Shown here: positions 1 to 8,452 of the stretch, piece after piece
Layout of the letters: the number at the start of each line of letters is the position of its first letter
How positions within the stretch are numbered: the first letter of the stretch is position 1
DNA from: Flavobacterium sp. MC2016-06
GTDB taxonomy: Bacteria > Bacteroidota > Bacteroidia > Flavobacteriales > Flavobacteriaceae
DNA: 64,000 nucleotides
Assembly (NCBI RefSeq): GCF_009711165.2
Contig: NZ_WMID02000020.1
Coordinates: 40,412-104,411 of the forward strand
Direction of reading: 5' to 3'
The notes under the pieces: generated by a model
Databases searched by the model: none
What the model saw: only the letters and a program-made list of their open reading frames with translations
What the model was told of the DNA's origin: nothing
Translations under genes and position numbers: made by a program

Positions 1-2
1 AC

Positions 3-923
3 CCAAATGTTGATGTGATTTATACCCGCAAAACAGATGTTTTTATAGATTTGGTCGAAAGAGCCAATATTGCCAATAGAGCAAATTCTAATATTTTTGT
101 ATCTATACACTGTAATGCTAACAAAAATACAGCTGCAGACGGAACCGAAACTTATGTAATGGGTTTAAGTAAAGTTGCATCTAATCTTGAGGCTGCAAAA
201 AATGAGAACTCGGTAATTACTTTAGAGAAAGATTACAAACGTAAATACGAAGGTTTTGATCCAAATTCGCCAGAATCTATGATCGGAATGAAGCTAATGC
301 AGGAAGAATATCTAGACAATAGTATTTCTTTGGCAAGTAAAATTGAAGATAATTTTGATAGACTTGGAAAAAAAATCAGACAAGGCGGTGTAAAACAAGC
401 TCCTTTTATGGTATTGCACAAAGCGTATATGCCTAGAGTGTTAATAGAAACAGGTTTTGTTTCAAATCCGACAGAAGGAAATATTTTAAATTCTGAAGAC
501 GGACAAGATGAAATTGCTAAAGCTATTGCCGAAGCTATTTTAAGTTATAAAAGAGAGTATTTTGGATCAGGAAGTTCAGAATCAGTAGATGCTAGACCAG
601 TAAGAGATACTTCGACTCCCAAAAAAGCTAAAGTGGTTGAAACTGTAGCAGCAACCAAAAATGTTCCTAAAGGGACTTTTTATAAAGTACAGCTTATTGC
701 CAGCATTAAGAAGACAACACTAGAGCCTAAAAACTTCAAAGGGCTTAAAAATGTAACAATGTTATTTGAAAACAATATATATAAGTACTTTTACGAAGAA
801 ACTTCTGATTACGATGCTGCGAAAAAATTCTTGCAAGAAGCTAAAAACAAAGGCTATGGAGCGGCTTTTATAACTGCAACCAAAGACGGAGAGAAAATCA
901 GTATTCAAGACGCAACTAAATAA
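3..923 (+). CDS. N-acetylmuramoyl-L-alanine amidase, 5' end outside window
   Basis: Peptidoglycan amidase of the Amidase_3 family, which cleaves the bond between N-acetylmuramic acid and the stem peptide in the periplasm. The reading frame is open from the first bases of the window (P-N-V-D-V-I-Y-T-R), so the GTG at 15 is an internal valine and the N-terminus with the signal peptide and first zinc ligand is missing. Visible family motifs are YTRKTD, ERANIANR, SIHCNA (zinc-binding His) and RVLIETGFVSN (catalytic Glu). The last 80 or so residues, starting near FYKVQLIAS, look like a SPOR-type peptidoglycan-binding domain. It precedes an MCE-family gene by about 50 bp in the same direction, so both may belong to one envelope operon. 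Family call is firm; extent of the N-terminus cannot be judged. Confidence 0.9.
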   Translation, partial: PNVDVIYTRKTDVFIDLVERANIANRANSNIFVSIHCNANKNTAADGTETYVMGLSKVASNLEAAKNENSVITLEKDYKRKYEGFDPNSPESMIGMKLMQEEYLDNSISLASKIEDNFDRLGKKIRQGGVKQAPFMVLHKAYMPRVLIETGFVSNPTEGNILNSEDGQDEIAKAIAEAILSYKREYFGSGSSESVDARPVRDTSTPKKAKVVETVAATKNVPKGTFYKVQLIASIKKTTLEPKNFKGLKNVTMLFENNIYKYFYEETSDYDAAKKFLQEAKNKGYGAAFITATKDGEKISIQDATK

Positions 924-973
924 AAGGCGCAAGTTCGAATATTTATATTAATTTTGTACAAACACTTAGAATT

Positions 974-1939
974 TTGAAACTAACAAGAGAAATTAAAACG
1001 GCTATTTTAGTCATTGCGTCAATTTTATTATTTATTTGGGGCTATAGTTTTTTAAAAGGCAAAGACCTTTTTACAAATTACAAAACGTTATTTGTTGAAT
1101 ATGATAATGTTGAAGATTTGTCGGCTTCTGCACCCGTTACTTTAAACGGACTTGCAATAGGTAAAGTAACTAAAATTACAATTAATGAAACAACTGGTAA
1201 GTTATTAGTTGAACTTCAATTAAAAACAGATTTTCCAATTTCTAAAACAAGTAAAGCATCTTTATATTCTCCTAGTTTAATAGGAGGAAAACAAATTAAG
1301 ATCTTACCTAATTTTGCAGATAAAGAATTGGCTGCAGATGGTCAGACATTAGAATCTACAGTTGAGTTAGGATTAACAGAATCTTTAGGCGGTAAAATAG
1401 AACCAATTCAGCAAAAGCTTGAAAAAATGCTTGTAAATATTGATGTTCTAGTTTCTGGACTAAACAATGTTTTGGATAAAAAAGGACAAGAAGACATCAA
1501 GAAAAGTTTGGCAGAATTAAGCCAGACTATGGAGCAGTTTCATAAAGCTTCAGGAAGTCTTAATTCTATTTTAGATACCAATAAATCGCAGATTAATGGA
1601 GTGGTAACAAACTTCAATAAAATGTCTAGTAACTTTTCTAAAATATCAGATTCTTTAAATAAAGCAGATTTAGGTAAAACTGTAAAAAACTTAAACCAAA
1701 CTTTAGCTAAAGTTGACGTATTAATGAGTAACTTAAATTCAGGAAAAGGTACAGCAGGTAAATTGTTAAACGACGATGCGTTGTATAGTAATTTAGCTAA
1801 AACATCAAAAGAACTTGAATTATTATTACAGGATGTACGTTTATATCCAACACGTTATGTGAATGTTTCTCTTTTTGGAAAGAAAAACAAGCCTTATGTA
1901 GCGCCGGCAGAAGATGCTAATTCAACTACTAAAAAATAA
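974..1939 (+). CDS. MlaD/MCE-family lipid transport protein
   Basis: Membrane-anchored MCE protein of the MlaD type, a periplasmic component of ABC-driven phospholipid transport between the inner and outer membranes. The 321-aa product starts with a short cytoplasmic segment, one membrane helix (IKTAILVIASILLFIWGYS), then an MCE domain at about residues 38-115 (YDNVEDLSASAPVTLNGL, IGGKQIKI). A long, polar, helical C-terminal half follows, as in other single-MCE proteins. The start is a TTG; no better start lies nearby, and MKLTREIKTA is a usual beginning for the family. The permease and ATPase partners are not in this window. It lies between the amidase and the Fe-S membrane protein, 5 bp before the latter. 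Confidence 0.88.
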   Translation: MKLTREIKTAILVIASILLFIWGYSFLKGKDLFTNYKTLFVEYDNVEDLSASAPVTLNGLAIGKVTKITINETTGKLLVELQLKTDFPISKTSKASLYSPSLIGGKQIKILPNFADKELAADGQTLESTVELGLTESLGGKIEPIQQKLEKMLVNIDVLVSGLNNVLDKKGQEDIKKSLAELSQTMEQFHKASGSLNSILDTNKSQINGVVTNFNKMSSNFSKISDSLNKADLGKTVKNLNQTLAKVDVLMSNLNSGKGTAGKLLNDDALYSNLAKTSKELELLLQDVRLYPTRYVNVSLFGKKNKPYVAPAEDANSTTKK

Positions 1940-1944
1940 TTAGA

Positions 1945-3282
1945 ATGAGTTATTTAGATAATATTTTGTTCGCCATACTTCTTATAGTTGGTTTCGGTTT
2001 TTTTGCAATGAGTGTAAAAAAGATCATCCGAAATATTAATTTAGGAGTAGATATAGATCGAAAAGATAATTCTAAAGCGCGATGGAAAAACATGGCTTTG
2101 ATTGCTCTTGGGCAGTCAAAAATGGTGAGACGCCCTGTTGCTGGAATACTGCATATTTTTGTATATGTAGGATTTATTATTATTAATATCGAATTATTAG
2201 AAATCATCATTGATGGTTTATTTGGAACACATAGAATTTTTGCGCCTTATCTAGGTGTGGTTTATGATGTTTTAATTGCCTCTTTTGAGATATTAGCACT
2301 TTTAGTTTTAGTTGCAGTTATTACCTTCTGGATTAGAAGAAATGTAATTAGATTAAAACGTTTTATCAACCCAGATTTAAATGGATTTCCTAAAAGTGAT
2401 GCCAATTACATCTTGTATTTTGAGATGGTTTTAATGACATTGTTTTTATTAATGAATGCTTCAGATCTTCATTTACAAAATGTTTCTGGAGGATTTTCAC
2501 ATTTTTATAAAGCGGGAAGTTTTCCTGTAAGCCAGTTTATAGCACTGATTTTTAACGGTATGTCTAATGAATTGGTAATGTTGCTAAATGAAGTATTTTG
2601 GTGGCTGCATATTACAGGTATTTTGATTTTTATGAACTATTTGTATTTCTCAAAACACCTTCATATTCTTTTAGCGTTCCCGAATACTTATTTTGCAAAC
2701 TTAAAACCAGAAGGTCAGTTTGATAATTTAGATTCGGTTACAAAAGAAGTGAAGTTAATGATGGATCCAAATGCAGATCCGTTTGCAGCAGCGCCAGTAG
2801 ATGAAAATGCAGCGCCGAGTAAATTTGGTGCAAGTGATGTTCAAGATTTAAACTGGGTGCAGTTATTAAACGCATATACGTGTACAGAATGTGGGCGTTG
2901 TACATCATCTTGTCCTGCAAATCAAACCGGAAAAAAATTGTCTCCTCGTAAAATTATGATGGACACAAGAGATCGATTGCAAGAAGTGGGTAAAAATATT
3001 GATGCCAATAAAGGTGTTTTTGTTCCAGACAACAAAACATTATTAAACGATTATATTACACCAGAAGAATTGTGGGCTTGTACATCTTGTAATGCCTGCG
3101 TAGAAGAATGTCCAGTAAATATCAGTCCGTTATCTATTATCATGGATATGCGCCGTTATTTAGTAATGGAACAAAGTGCTGCTCCAATGTCATTAAATGC
3201 TATGATGACCAACATTGAAAACAATGGAGCACCTTGGCAGTACAGCCAGCAAGACAGGTTGAATTGGAAGAATGAGAATTAA
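1945..3282 (+). CDS. Membrane-bound (Fe-S) oxidoreductase with two 4Fe-4S clusters
   Basis: Integral membrane electron-transfer protein of 445 aa. The N-terminal half has about five hydrophobic helices and resembles the cytochrome b-like subunit of nitrate or heterodisulfide reductases. The C-terminal half carries two 4Fe-4S motifs, CTECGRCTSSCP and CTSCNACVEECP. Together with the next gene, a CCG-domain protein, it forms a two-gene unit like HdrDE or GlpC-type oxidoreductases that is common in Bacteroidota. The natural electron donor and acceptor are not evident from the sequence. The start lies 5 bp after the MCE gene, so cotranscription with it is plausible. Confidence 0.87.
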   Translation: MSYLDNILFAILLIVGFGFFAMSVKKIIRNINLGVDIDRKDNSKARWKNMALIALGQSKMVRRPVAGILHIFVYVGFIIINIELLEIIIDGLFGTHRIFAPYLGVVYDVLIASFEILALLVLVAVITFWIRRNVIRLKRFINPDLNGFPKSDANYILYFEMVLMTLFLLMNASDLHLQNVSGGFSHFYKAGSFPVSQFIALIFNGMSNELVMLLNEVFWWLHITGILIFMNYLYFSKHLHILLAFPNTYFANLKPEGQFDNLDSVTKEVKLMMDPNADPFAAAPVDENAAPSKFGASDVQDLNWVQLLNAYTCTECGRCTSSCPANQTGKKLSPRKIMMDTRDRLQEVGKNIDANKGVFVPDNKTLLNDYITPEELWACTSCNACVEECPVNISPLSIIMDMRRYLVMEQSAAPMSLNAMMTNIENNGAPWQYSQQDRLNWKNEN

Positions 3283-3377
3283 TAAATAATTAAATTCTCA
3301 GGAATAAATTAAGAATTCAGATTTCAGATTACATAGATGAAACTTTGAACTTTAAACTTTAAACAAAAGAGAGAGAA

Positions 3378-4169
3378 ATGTCAGAAAGTTTAGTAGTGCC
3401 AACAATGGCAGAAATGCTAGCCCAAGGAACACAGCCAGAAGTATTATTTTGGGTAGGTTGCGCAGGAAGTTTTGATGATAGAGCAAAGAAAATTACAAAA
3501 GCATTTGTACGTATATTAAACCGTACTAATGTTTCTTTTGCAGTACTTGGTACAGAAGAAAGCTGTACAGGAGATCCTGCAAAACGTGCTGGAAACGAGT
3601 TTTTGTTTCAAATGCAGGCCATGATGAATATCGAGGTACTAAATGCTTATGAAGCAAAGAAAATTGTTACAGCTTGTCCGCATTGTTTTAATACCTTAAA
3701 AAACGAATATCCAGAATTAGGAGGTCAATATGAAGTAATTCACCATACGGAGTTTTTGAAATCATTAATAGATGATGGAAGATTAACTGTAGAAGGCGGT
3801 CAGTTTAAAGGAAAACGTATTACTTTTCACGATCCTTGTTATTTAGGAAGAGCGAATAAAGTATACGAAGCACCAAGAGAATTAATTCAAAAATTAGATG
3901 TTGAATTAGTCGAAATGAAACGTTCTAAAGCAAACGGTTTATGTTGTGGAGCAGGTGGAGCACAAATGTTTAAAGATGCTGAACCAGGAAACAAAGAAAT
4001 CAACGTAGAGCGTACTGAAGATGCACTTGAAACTAAACCAGACATTATTGCAGCAGGTTGTCCTTTCTGTAATACGATGTTGACGGATGGTATCAAACAT
4101 CAAGAAAAAGAAGGTTCTGTAAAAGTAATGGATATTGCAGAATTGATTGCAAATGCACAAGATTTGTAG
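3378..4169 (+). CDS. (Fe-S)-binding CCG-domain oxidoreductase subunit
   Basis: Cytoplasmic 263-aa protein with two cysteine-rich (CCG) domains like those of heterodisulfide reductase subunit B, GlpC and LutA. The motifs visible are VGCAGSFDDRA, CPHCFNTLKNEYPEL, HDPCYLGR, CCGAGGAQMF and CPFCNTMLTDG, which bind a non-cubane or 4Fe-4S cluster. It follows the membrane Fe-S gene after a 95-bp gap holding a short tract of the AAACTTTGAACTTT type. The two proteins probably act as one complex. The substrate is unknown; a LutA-like lactate role is possible, but the usual LutB and LutC partners are absent. Confidence 0.88.
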   Translation: MSESLVVPTMAEMLAQGTQPEVLFWVGCAGSFDDRAKKITKAFVRILNRTNVSFAVLGTEESCTGDPAKRAGNEFLFQMQAMMNIEVLNAYEAKKIVTACPHCFNTLKNEYPELGGQYEVIHHTEFLKSLIDDGRLTVEGGQFKGKRITFHDPCYLGRANKVYEAPRELIQKLDVELVEMKRSKANGLCCGAGGAQMFKDAEPGNKEINVERTEDALETKPDIIAAGCPFCNTMLTDGIKHQEKEGSVKVMDIAELIANAQDL

Positions 4170-4286
4170 ACTAAGGTTCTAAGTAGCTAAGATTCTGAGA
4201 TTCTAAGTTTTTATTAAACTTGAAACTTGAAACCTGAAACTTTTTTTAATCTACAATCTAAAATCAAAAATCTAAAATAAGTAAAA

Positions 4287-4769
4287 ATGTATATACCTTT
4301 TGAAAATTTACCTGGTGAATCTAGAATTTGGATTTACCAATCGAACAGAAAATTTTCTGAGGAAGAATTTTCTGAAATTGAGGCTGACCTAAAAGTTTTT
4401 ATTGAAGAATGGGCCGCACACGGAACAAGTCTTGAGGCTTCGTACCAATTGAAATACAACCGATTTATAATTTTGGCGGTAAATCAAGATGTACAAGCAG
4501 CAACGGGATGTTCTATTGATAGTTCTGTTGAATTTATTCAAGCTTTAGAGAAAAAGTACAACGTTGATTTATTAGATAAAATGAATGTTACTTTTAAACT
4601 TGGCGAGCATATCGCGCACAAACCTTTAATTGATTTTAAGAAAATGGTTAAAGACAAATCAGTATCTGAGAATACGATTGTTTTTAATAATCTTGTAAAT
4701 AATATAGAAGAATATAACGAATCTTGGGAAGTTCCCGCAGCAGACAGCTGGCACAGTCGTTTTTTCTAA
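4287..4769 (+). CDS. Conserved 160-aa protein, often labelled 'ABC transporter ATPase' without motif support
   Basis: Soluble 160-aa protein with no signal peptide, membrane helix or nucleotide-binding motif. Homologues in Flavobacteriia that I recall are often named ABC transporter ATPase, but no Walker A, Walker B or ABC signature is present here, so that name should not be trusted. Recognisable features are an N-terminal GESRIWIYQSNR segment, a WAAHG motif and a C-terminal DSWHSRFF tail. It follows the Fe-S pair in the same direction after a gap containing a tandem AATCTAAAAT-like tract. Function is unknown. Confidence 0.75.
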   Translation: MYIPFENLPGESRIWIYQSNRKFSEEEFSEIEADLKVFIEEWAAHGTSLEASYQLKYNRFIILAVNQDVQAATGCSIDSSVEFIQALEKKYNVDLLDKMNVTFKLGEHIAHKPLIDFKKMVKDKSVSENTIVFNNLVNNIEEYNESWEVPAADSWHSRFF

Positions 4770-4846
4770 AAGATATTTTAATAATACTTGAAAGGCATGA
4801 AATTTTATATTTTGTGCCTTTTTTTATTTGTTTAAACGAATTCAAC

Positions 4847-4996
4847 CTAACAGGTTTTTAAAACCTGTTAGATTTTCTCAATTATTGTCTCGTTATGAAA
4901 TAACTTTGTCAAAGTTCAAAACTTTGATAAAGTTAATATAGCCAATCTTGATAAATTACGATTTAGATCCGACAGGTTTTTAAAACCTGTTAGATC
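4847..4996. repeat. Three palindromic repeats in the 4770-5116 intergenic region
   Basis: This 347-bp gap without a gene contains two copies of a palindrome built on CTAACAGG and CCTGTTAG arms (4847-4871 and 4966-4996). Between them is an inverted repeat of the AACTTTGTCAAAGTT type (4902-4934). Both families recur after the next gene (5779-5802 and 5831-5863). They look like REP-type extragenic palindromes rather than regulatory sites. Confidence 0.75.
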
Positions 4997-5116
4997 TAAA
5001 AATATCATTTAGTTTTGTATAAACAAAAATAGGTTTTTATAGGTTAAAACTGTATTATTGTTTATTGATAATTAGTAAAAATTAAAGCTTAAAAGTCTAA
5101 TAATTTAAAAGTATTT

Positions 5117-5764
5117 ATGAAAGAAGATATTAAAATTGCAGCCAAGATCACAGCAGCGTCAACCTTAAAGTGGCTGGTAATTGTACTAATTGGAAATTTA
5201 TTTACCTTAACCTGTTTTTTAATTATACTTTTTCAAAACATAAGTTTTGCCGGTGGCGGACATGGAAATGTATATGCTTTTATAATAAATTTATTCTTTC
5301 ACAATACCTGTGGCTTTATTTTACTGGTTGGTGCTCCAATTTTTGCCTTTTTGTATTTTGCAATTGCCAACAAAATTGCAATTCAAACCATGATTCATCA
5401 GCTTTGGCAAAATAAAATGGGAAGTTATATTGATGCTAAAGTAATTATGATTGTAGATAAATTGGTTGAATCTAACGATTGGACAAGTTCAACTTCTAAT
5501 GATGCTATGCTTAGATTAAAACTTTTAGAAGCTAACAGAAGTGATAATGAAAGCTCGAAGATTAAGAAAAAAGTAATTGGTTATATTTTTGCCAAAATCC
5601 AGCTTGATGATATTGATTTTAGTAATCAAGATTTGAAATTCTCAAATGTTGTTTCTACGAAACTGAATAATTTTGTGTCAGAAACTGTAGAACCTTCATT
5701 TTTGTTTTTCTGGTTATTATTGTTTTTTCAATTGCTTTTGATTATTGTGGCTCAATTCTTTTGA
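5117..5764 (+). CDS. Hypothetical membrane protein
   Basis: The 215-aa protein is not recognised. Hydrophobic helices lie at about residues 17-42, 55-85 and 195-215, separated by a soluble middle section of about 100 residues that includes a KIKKKVIGYIF segment. The middle probably faces the cytoplasm. It stands alone between two intergenic regions rich in palindromes. An overlapping 81-aa frame at 5170-5415 is not credible as a protein. No function is proposed. Confidence 0.65.
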   Translation: MKEDIKIAAKITAASTLKWLVIVLIGNLFTLTCFLIILFQNISFAGGGHGNVYAFIINLFFHNTCGFILLVGAPIFAFLYFAIANKIAIQTMIHQLWQNKMGSYIDAKVIMIVDKLVESNDWTSSTSNDAMLRLKLLEANRSDNESSKIKKKVIGYIFAKIQLDDIDFSNQDLKFSNVVSTKLNNFVSETVEPSFLFFWLLLFFQLLLIIVAQFF

Positions 5765-5778
5765 TCTATTTTTAAATG

Positions 5779-5863
5779 TAACAGGTTTTAAAACGGGTTA
5801 GGTTTTCTTAATTATATTCTGTCCTAAAAAAACTTTGTCAAAGTTTTAAACTTTGACAAAGTT
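5779..5863. repeat. Palindromic repeats of the same families as at 4847-4996
   Basis: A degenerate copy of the AACAGG/CCTGTT palindrome (5779-5802) is followed by an inverted repeat with AACTTTGTCAAAG and CTTTGACAAAGTT arms (5831-5863). A further copy of the second type lies at 23777-23810 and a decayed one at 63605-63636. Confidence 0.7.
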
Positions 5864-5904
5864 GACTAACTACGAGTTTTTATGAAAATTAAATCTCTAA
5901 TCTA

Positions 5905-5970
5905 GCCCCGATGGGAGTGATATCCTTTTATGGCGGGGTTCGCCATAAAAGATTTAACGGACAGCGGGAC
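5905..5970 (+). ncRNA. Structured RNA-like element (Flavobacteria-type motif), copy A
   Basis: A short outer stem (CCCG at 5907-5910 with CGGG at 5965-5968) encloses conserved flanks GATGGGAGTG and ACGGACAGC around an 11-bp hairpin (5925-5935 with 5941-5951). The same layout, with a GGG/CCC outer stem instead, occurs at 25909-25946. From memory it resembles the Flavo-1 RNA motif, but this was not searched. It sits 170 bp before bshA. Strand is inferred from the resemblance to copy B. Confidence 0.5.
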
Positions 5971-6104
5971 TGATGGTCTTGAGAAATAAAAACGGTCTGC
6001 TGCTTAAAAATAAATATCAATTATAAAAGGTTAGTTGTCAATTTTAAAATAGAATTGATCTAAATTTCTCAAAAATCTAACATTTTAAAAGTTTAATTAA
6101 ACGC

Positions 6105-6112
6105 TATTTTTG
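6105..6112 (+). promoter_or_regulatory. Promoter -7 box of bshA
   Basis: TATTTTTG fits the Bacteroidota -7 consensus TAnnTTTG and lies 28 bp before the bshA start codon. No clear TTG is seen at -33. Confidence 0.5.
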
Positions 6113-6140
6113 AGTACTTTCGTAGTATTAAATTTAATAC

Positions 6141-7286
6141 ATGAAAATAGCAATTGTTTGTTATCCGACTTTTGGCGGTAGTGGGGTAGTAGCCACTGAG
6201 TTAGGTCTTGAATTAGCCAGACGCGGACACGAAATACACTTTATTACATACAGTCAGCCGGTAAGGTTGGCGCTTCTGAATCCAAACGTACATTATCACG
6301 AAGTAAACGTTCCAGAATATCCTCTTTTTCATTATCAGCCTTATGAGTTGGCTTTGTCAAGCAAATTGGTAGATATGGTGAAATTATATAAGATTGAAGT
6401 GCTTCACGTACATTATGCAATTCCTCATGCATATGCAGGCTATATGGCGAAGCAAATGCTGAAAAATGAAGGGATCAATCTTCCAATGATTACTACGCTT
6501 CACGGAACAGATATTACGCTTGTTGGAAATCATCCTTTTTATAAACCTGCAGTAACTTTTAGCATTAATAAATCGGATTATGTGACTTCGGTTTCGCAGA
6601 GTTTGAAAGATGATACTTTGAAATTATTCAAAATCAAGAATAAAATCAGGGTAATTCCGAATTTTATTGAGTTAGATAAAATGGCTAAAGATCCTCTTGC
6701 ACCTTGTCATCGTTATGTTATGGCTAAGGAAAATGAACGAATTATTACGCATATTAGTAACTTTAGAAAAGTAAAACGTATTCCAGATATCATTAAGATT
6801 TTCTATAATATTCAGAAAGAAATTCCAGCTAAGTTAATGATGGTTGGTGATGGTCCTGAAAAAGAAAAAGCAGAGATTTTATGTCAGGAATTAGGTATTC
6901 TTGACAAGGTTATTTTCTTTGGAAACAGTAATGAGATTGATAAAATCTTATGTATGACGGATTTATTTTTACTTCCGTCTGAAACAGAAAGTTTTGGTTT
7001 GGCAGCTTTGGAAGCAATGTCTTGCGGTGTTCCGGTAATTTCTAGTAATTCTGGAGGTTTGCCAGAGGTAAATTTTGAAGGTTTCTCGGGTTACTTAAGT
7101 AATGTTGGAAACGTTGAAGAAATGGCAGTAAATGCTTTGAGAATTTTAAAAGACGATGCCACTTTAAATCAGTTTAAAGCAAATGCTTTAGAGGTTGCTA
7201 AGAAATTTGATATAAAAAATATACTGCCTAAGTACGAAGCTTTGTACCAAAGAGCGATTGATGATTATAAAGTTGAGCAGCATTAA
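6141..7286 (+). CDS. bshA: N-acetyl-alpha-D-glucosaminyl L-malate synthase
   Basis: BshA catalyses the first step of bacillithiol synthesis, joining GlcNAc from UDP-GlcNAc to L-malate in the cytoplasm. The 381-aa product is a GT4-family glycosyltransferase with the typical BshA start KIAIVCYPTFGGSGVVATEL, a LHGTDITLVG segment, and the donor-site motif ETESFGLAALEAMSCGVPV (E-x7-E type). Length equals the family norm. The other bacillithiol genes (bshB, bshC) are not in this window. A lipoprotein gene follows after 22 bp and may be cotranscribed. The resemblance to BshA is strong, and better than to other GT4 enzymes. Confidence 0.93.
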   Translation: MKIAIVCYPTFGGSGVVATELGLELARRGHEIHFITYSQPVRLALLNPNVHYHEVNVPEYPLFHYQPYELALSSKLVDMVKLYKIEVLHVHYAIPHAYAGYMAKQMLKNEGINLPMITTLHGTDITLVGNHPFYKPAVTFSINKSDYVTSVSQSLKDDTLKLFKIKNKIRVIPNFIELDKMAKDPLAPCHRYVMAKENERIITHISNFRKVKRIPDIIKIFYNIQKEIPAKLMMVGDGPEKEKAEILCQELGILDKVIFFGNSNEIDKILCMTDLFLLPSETESFGLAALEAMSCGVPVISSNSGGLPEVNFEGFSGYLSNVGNVEEMAVNALRILKDDATLNQFKANALEVAKKFDIKNILPKYEALYQRAIDDYKVEQH

Positions 7287-7308
7287 TTTTAAATAAAAAT
7301 AAACGTAA

Positions 7309-7731
7309 ATGAAAAAAGTAATATCGGTTTTAGTCGTTTTTGTTTTAGTTTCTTGTGGAGCCAAAAAAGCGTCAAATACAAGTGCGTTGTACGAGGTTTT
7401 GACTACACAGTCTGATGGCGGCGGTAATATTAAGTTTTTTGAAATTTTGACAGAACCAAATGAAATCAAAATGTTAGAAAACGATCCGCTTTTGTCTTCT
7501 AAAATGAAACATGACGACATCAGTACTTCAAACTATGTTATTCTGAATATGGGGGAGAAAAATACTGGTGGCTATTCTATAGCTGTCGAAAAAGTAGAAG
7601 AAACTGATAAAAACATTATCATTACGGTAAAAGAAAATAGTCCTGCACCAGATGCTATGACAATGCAGGTAATTACATACCCTTATACGGTGGTAAAAAT
7701 ACATTCTAAGAAACCAATTCTTATTCAGTAA
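7309..7731 (+). CDS. PrcB-type lipoprotein
   Basis: A 140-aa lipoprotein with a short signal peptide and lipobox ending at Cys16 (VLVSCG). The C-terminal half contains NTGGYSIAVEKVEE and a TYPYTVVKI ending, as in the PrcB C-terminal domain of the Treponema PrtP protease complex. In Bacteroidota such proteins are common and mostly uncharacterised. It probably sits in the periplasm or outer membrane. It lies 22 bp after bshA and is followed by a terminator shared with the convergent barrel gene. Confidence 0.7.
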   Translation: MKKVISVLVVFVLVSCGAKKASNTSALYEVLTTQSDGGGNIKFFEILTEPNEIKMLENDPLLSSKMKHDDISTSNYVILNMGEKNTGGYSIAVEKVEETDKNIIITVKENSPAPDAMTMQVITYPYTVVKIHSKKPILIQ

Positions 7732-7750
7732 TTTTTGGAAATTACAGCAT

Positions 7751-7790
7751 AAAAAAAATCCTGTCACTTAACTAAGCGACAGGATTTTTT
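7751..7790. terminator. Bidirectional intrinsic terminator
   Basis: The stem AATCCTGTC / GACAGGATT is flanked by an A-run on one side and a T-run on the other. It sits between the convergent PrcB-type gene and the barrel gene. Confidence 0.85.
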
Positions 7791-7808
7791 ACATATATAG
7801 GTCGGTTT

Positions 7809-8306
7809 TTAGAATTTAAACTTAACTCCTAAACCTACGTCAAATCCAAAATTATCGTCATCATAATATCCAGAACCAATTTCAGGTCTTACATCCAGAG
7901 ATAATAAAATAGGCACTTGATCAAATCCGTATTCAATACCAATATCTCCAGCAGCAAAAACATAAGTTCCGTTGTCTTTATATCTTACATTACCGTTGTA
8001 ATAATTGTGATCCCAAGCAGCTAAACCTCCACCAACACCAGCGTACCAGTTAAAACCTTGATCAATGTTCCAAACCCATTGGTAAAGACCAACAGCTTTA
8101 ACAGCATCAACATCGCTGCTGTTTCTCCATCCTAAATCAAATTCAAGTCTGTTGTTTTTAAACAAACCTCTTTGGTACGAAACTTCGCCTCCAAAACCGT
8201 TGTTATCTCCTAATCGTATACCAAGAGCATTTTTAGCAATTTCTTGAGATTGAGCCGTAAATGCTAAACCAATTAGCATAAGGGCAGATAAAATTATTTT
8301 TTTCAT
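7809..8306 (-). CDS. Small outer-membrane beta-barrel protein
   Basis: The product is 165 aa from the chosen start. It has a cleavable signal peptide (MKKIILSALMLIGLAFTAQSQ) followed by alternating aromatic and polar strands (GFGGEVSYQRGLF, NRLEFDLGWRNS) and a C-terminal VGLGVKFKF that ends in Phe, as in outer-membrane barrels. A longer frame starts at 8330 but would begin inside the apparent promoter box at 8328-8335, so 8306 is preferred. Size suggests an eight-strand barrel like OmpX/OmpW relatives. Its role is unknown. Confidence 0.8.
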   Translation of the reverse strand: MKKIILSALMLIGLAFTAQSQEIAKNALGIRLGDNNGFGGEVSYQRGLFKNNRLEFDLGWRNSSDVDAVKAVGLYQWVWNIDQGFNWYAGVGGGLAAWDHNYYNGNVRYKDNGTYVFAAGDIGIEYGFDQVPILLSLDVRPEIGSGYYDDDNFGFDVGLGVKFKF

Positions 8307-8327
8307 AAATAGGTTATTAATTTTTTT

Positions 8328-8335
8328 CAAATGTA
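8328..8335 (-). promoter_or_regulatory. Promoter -7 box of the barrel gene
   Basis: On the minus strand this reads TACATTTG, a match to TAnnTTTG, about 22 bp before the start at 8306. It helps decide that start. Confidence 0.5.
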
Positions 8336-8452
8336 CTATTAGTATAAAACTCAGAATGTATATAATTATTTCAAAATTTTATATAATTCACATTTGACTC
8401 CTTGTTTATGAGGCTTGGCAACTTATTAGAGTAGAATTTAATTCACTAATTA

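Noticed and set aside
4287..4769. ABC transporter ATPase as product name
   Set aside because: No Walker A, Walker B or signature motif is present in the 160-aa protein.
5170..5415. 81-aa frame inside the membrane protein gene
   Set aside because: It is rich in Cys, Trp and Phe, has no start context and overlaps a longer frame with proper membrane helices.
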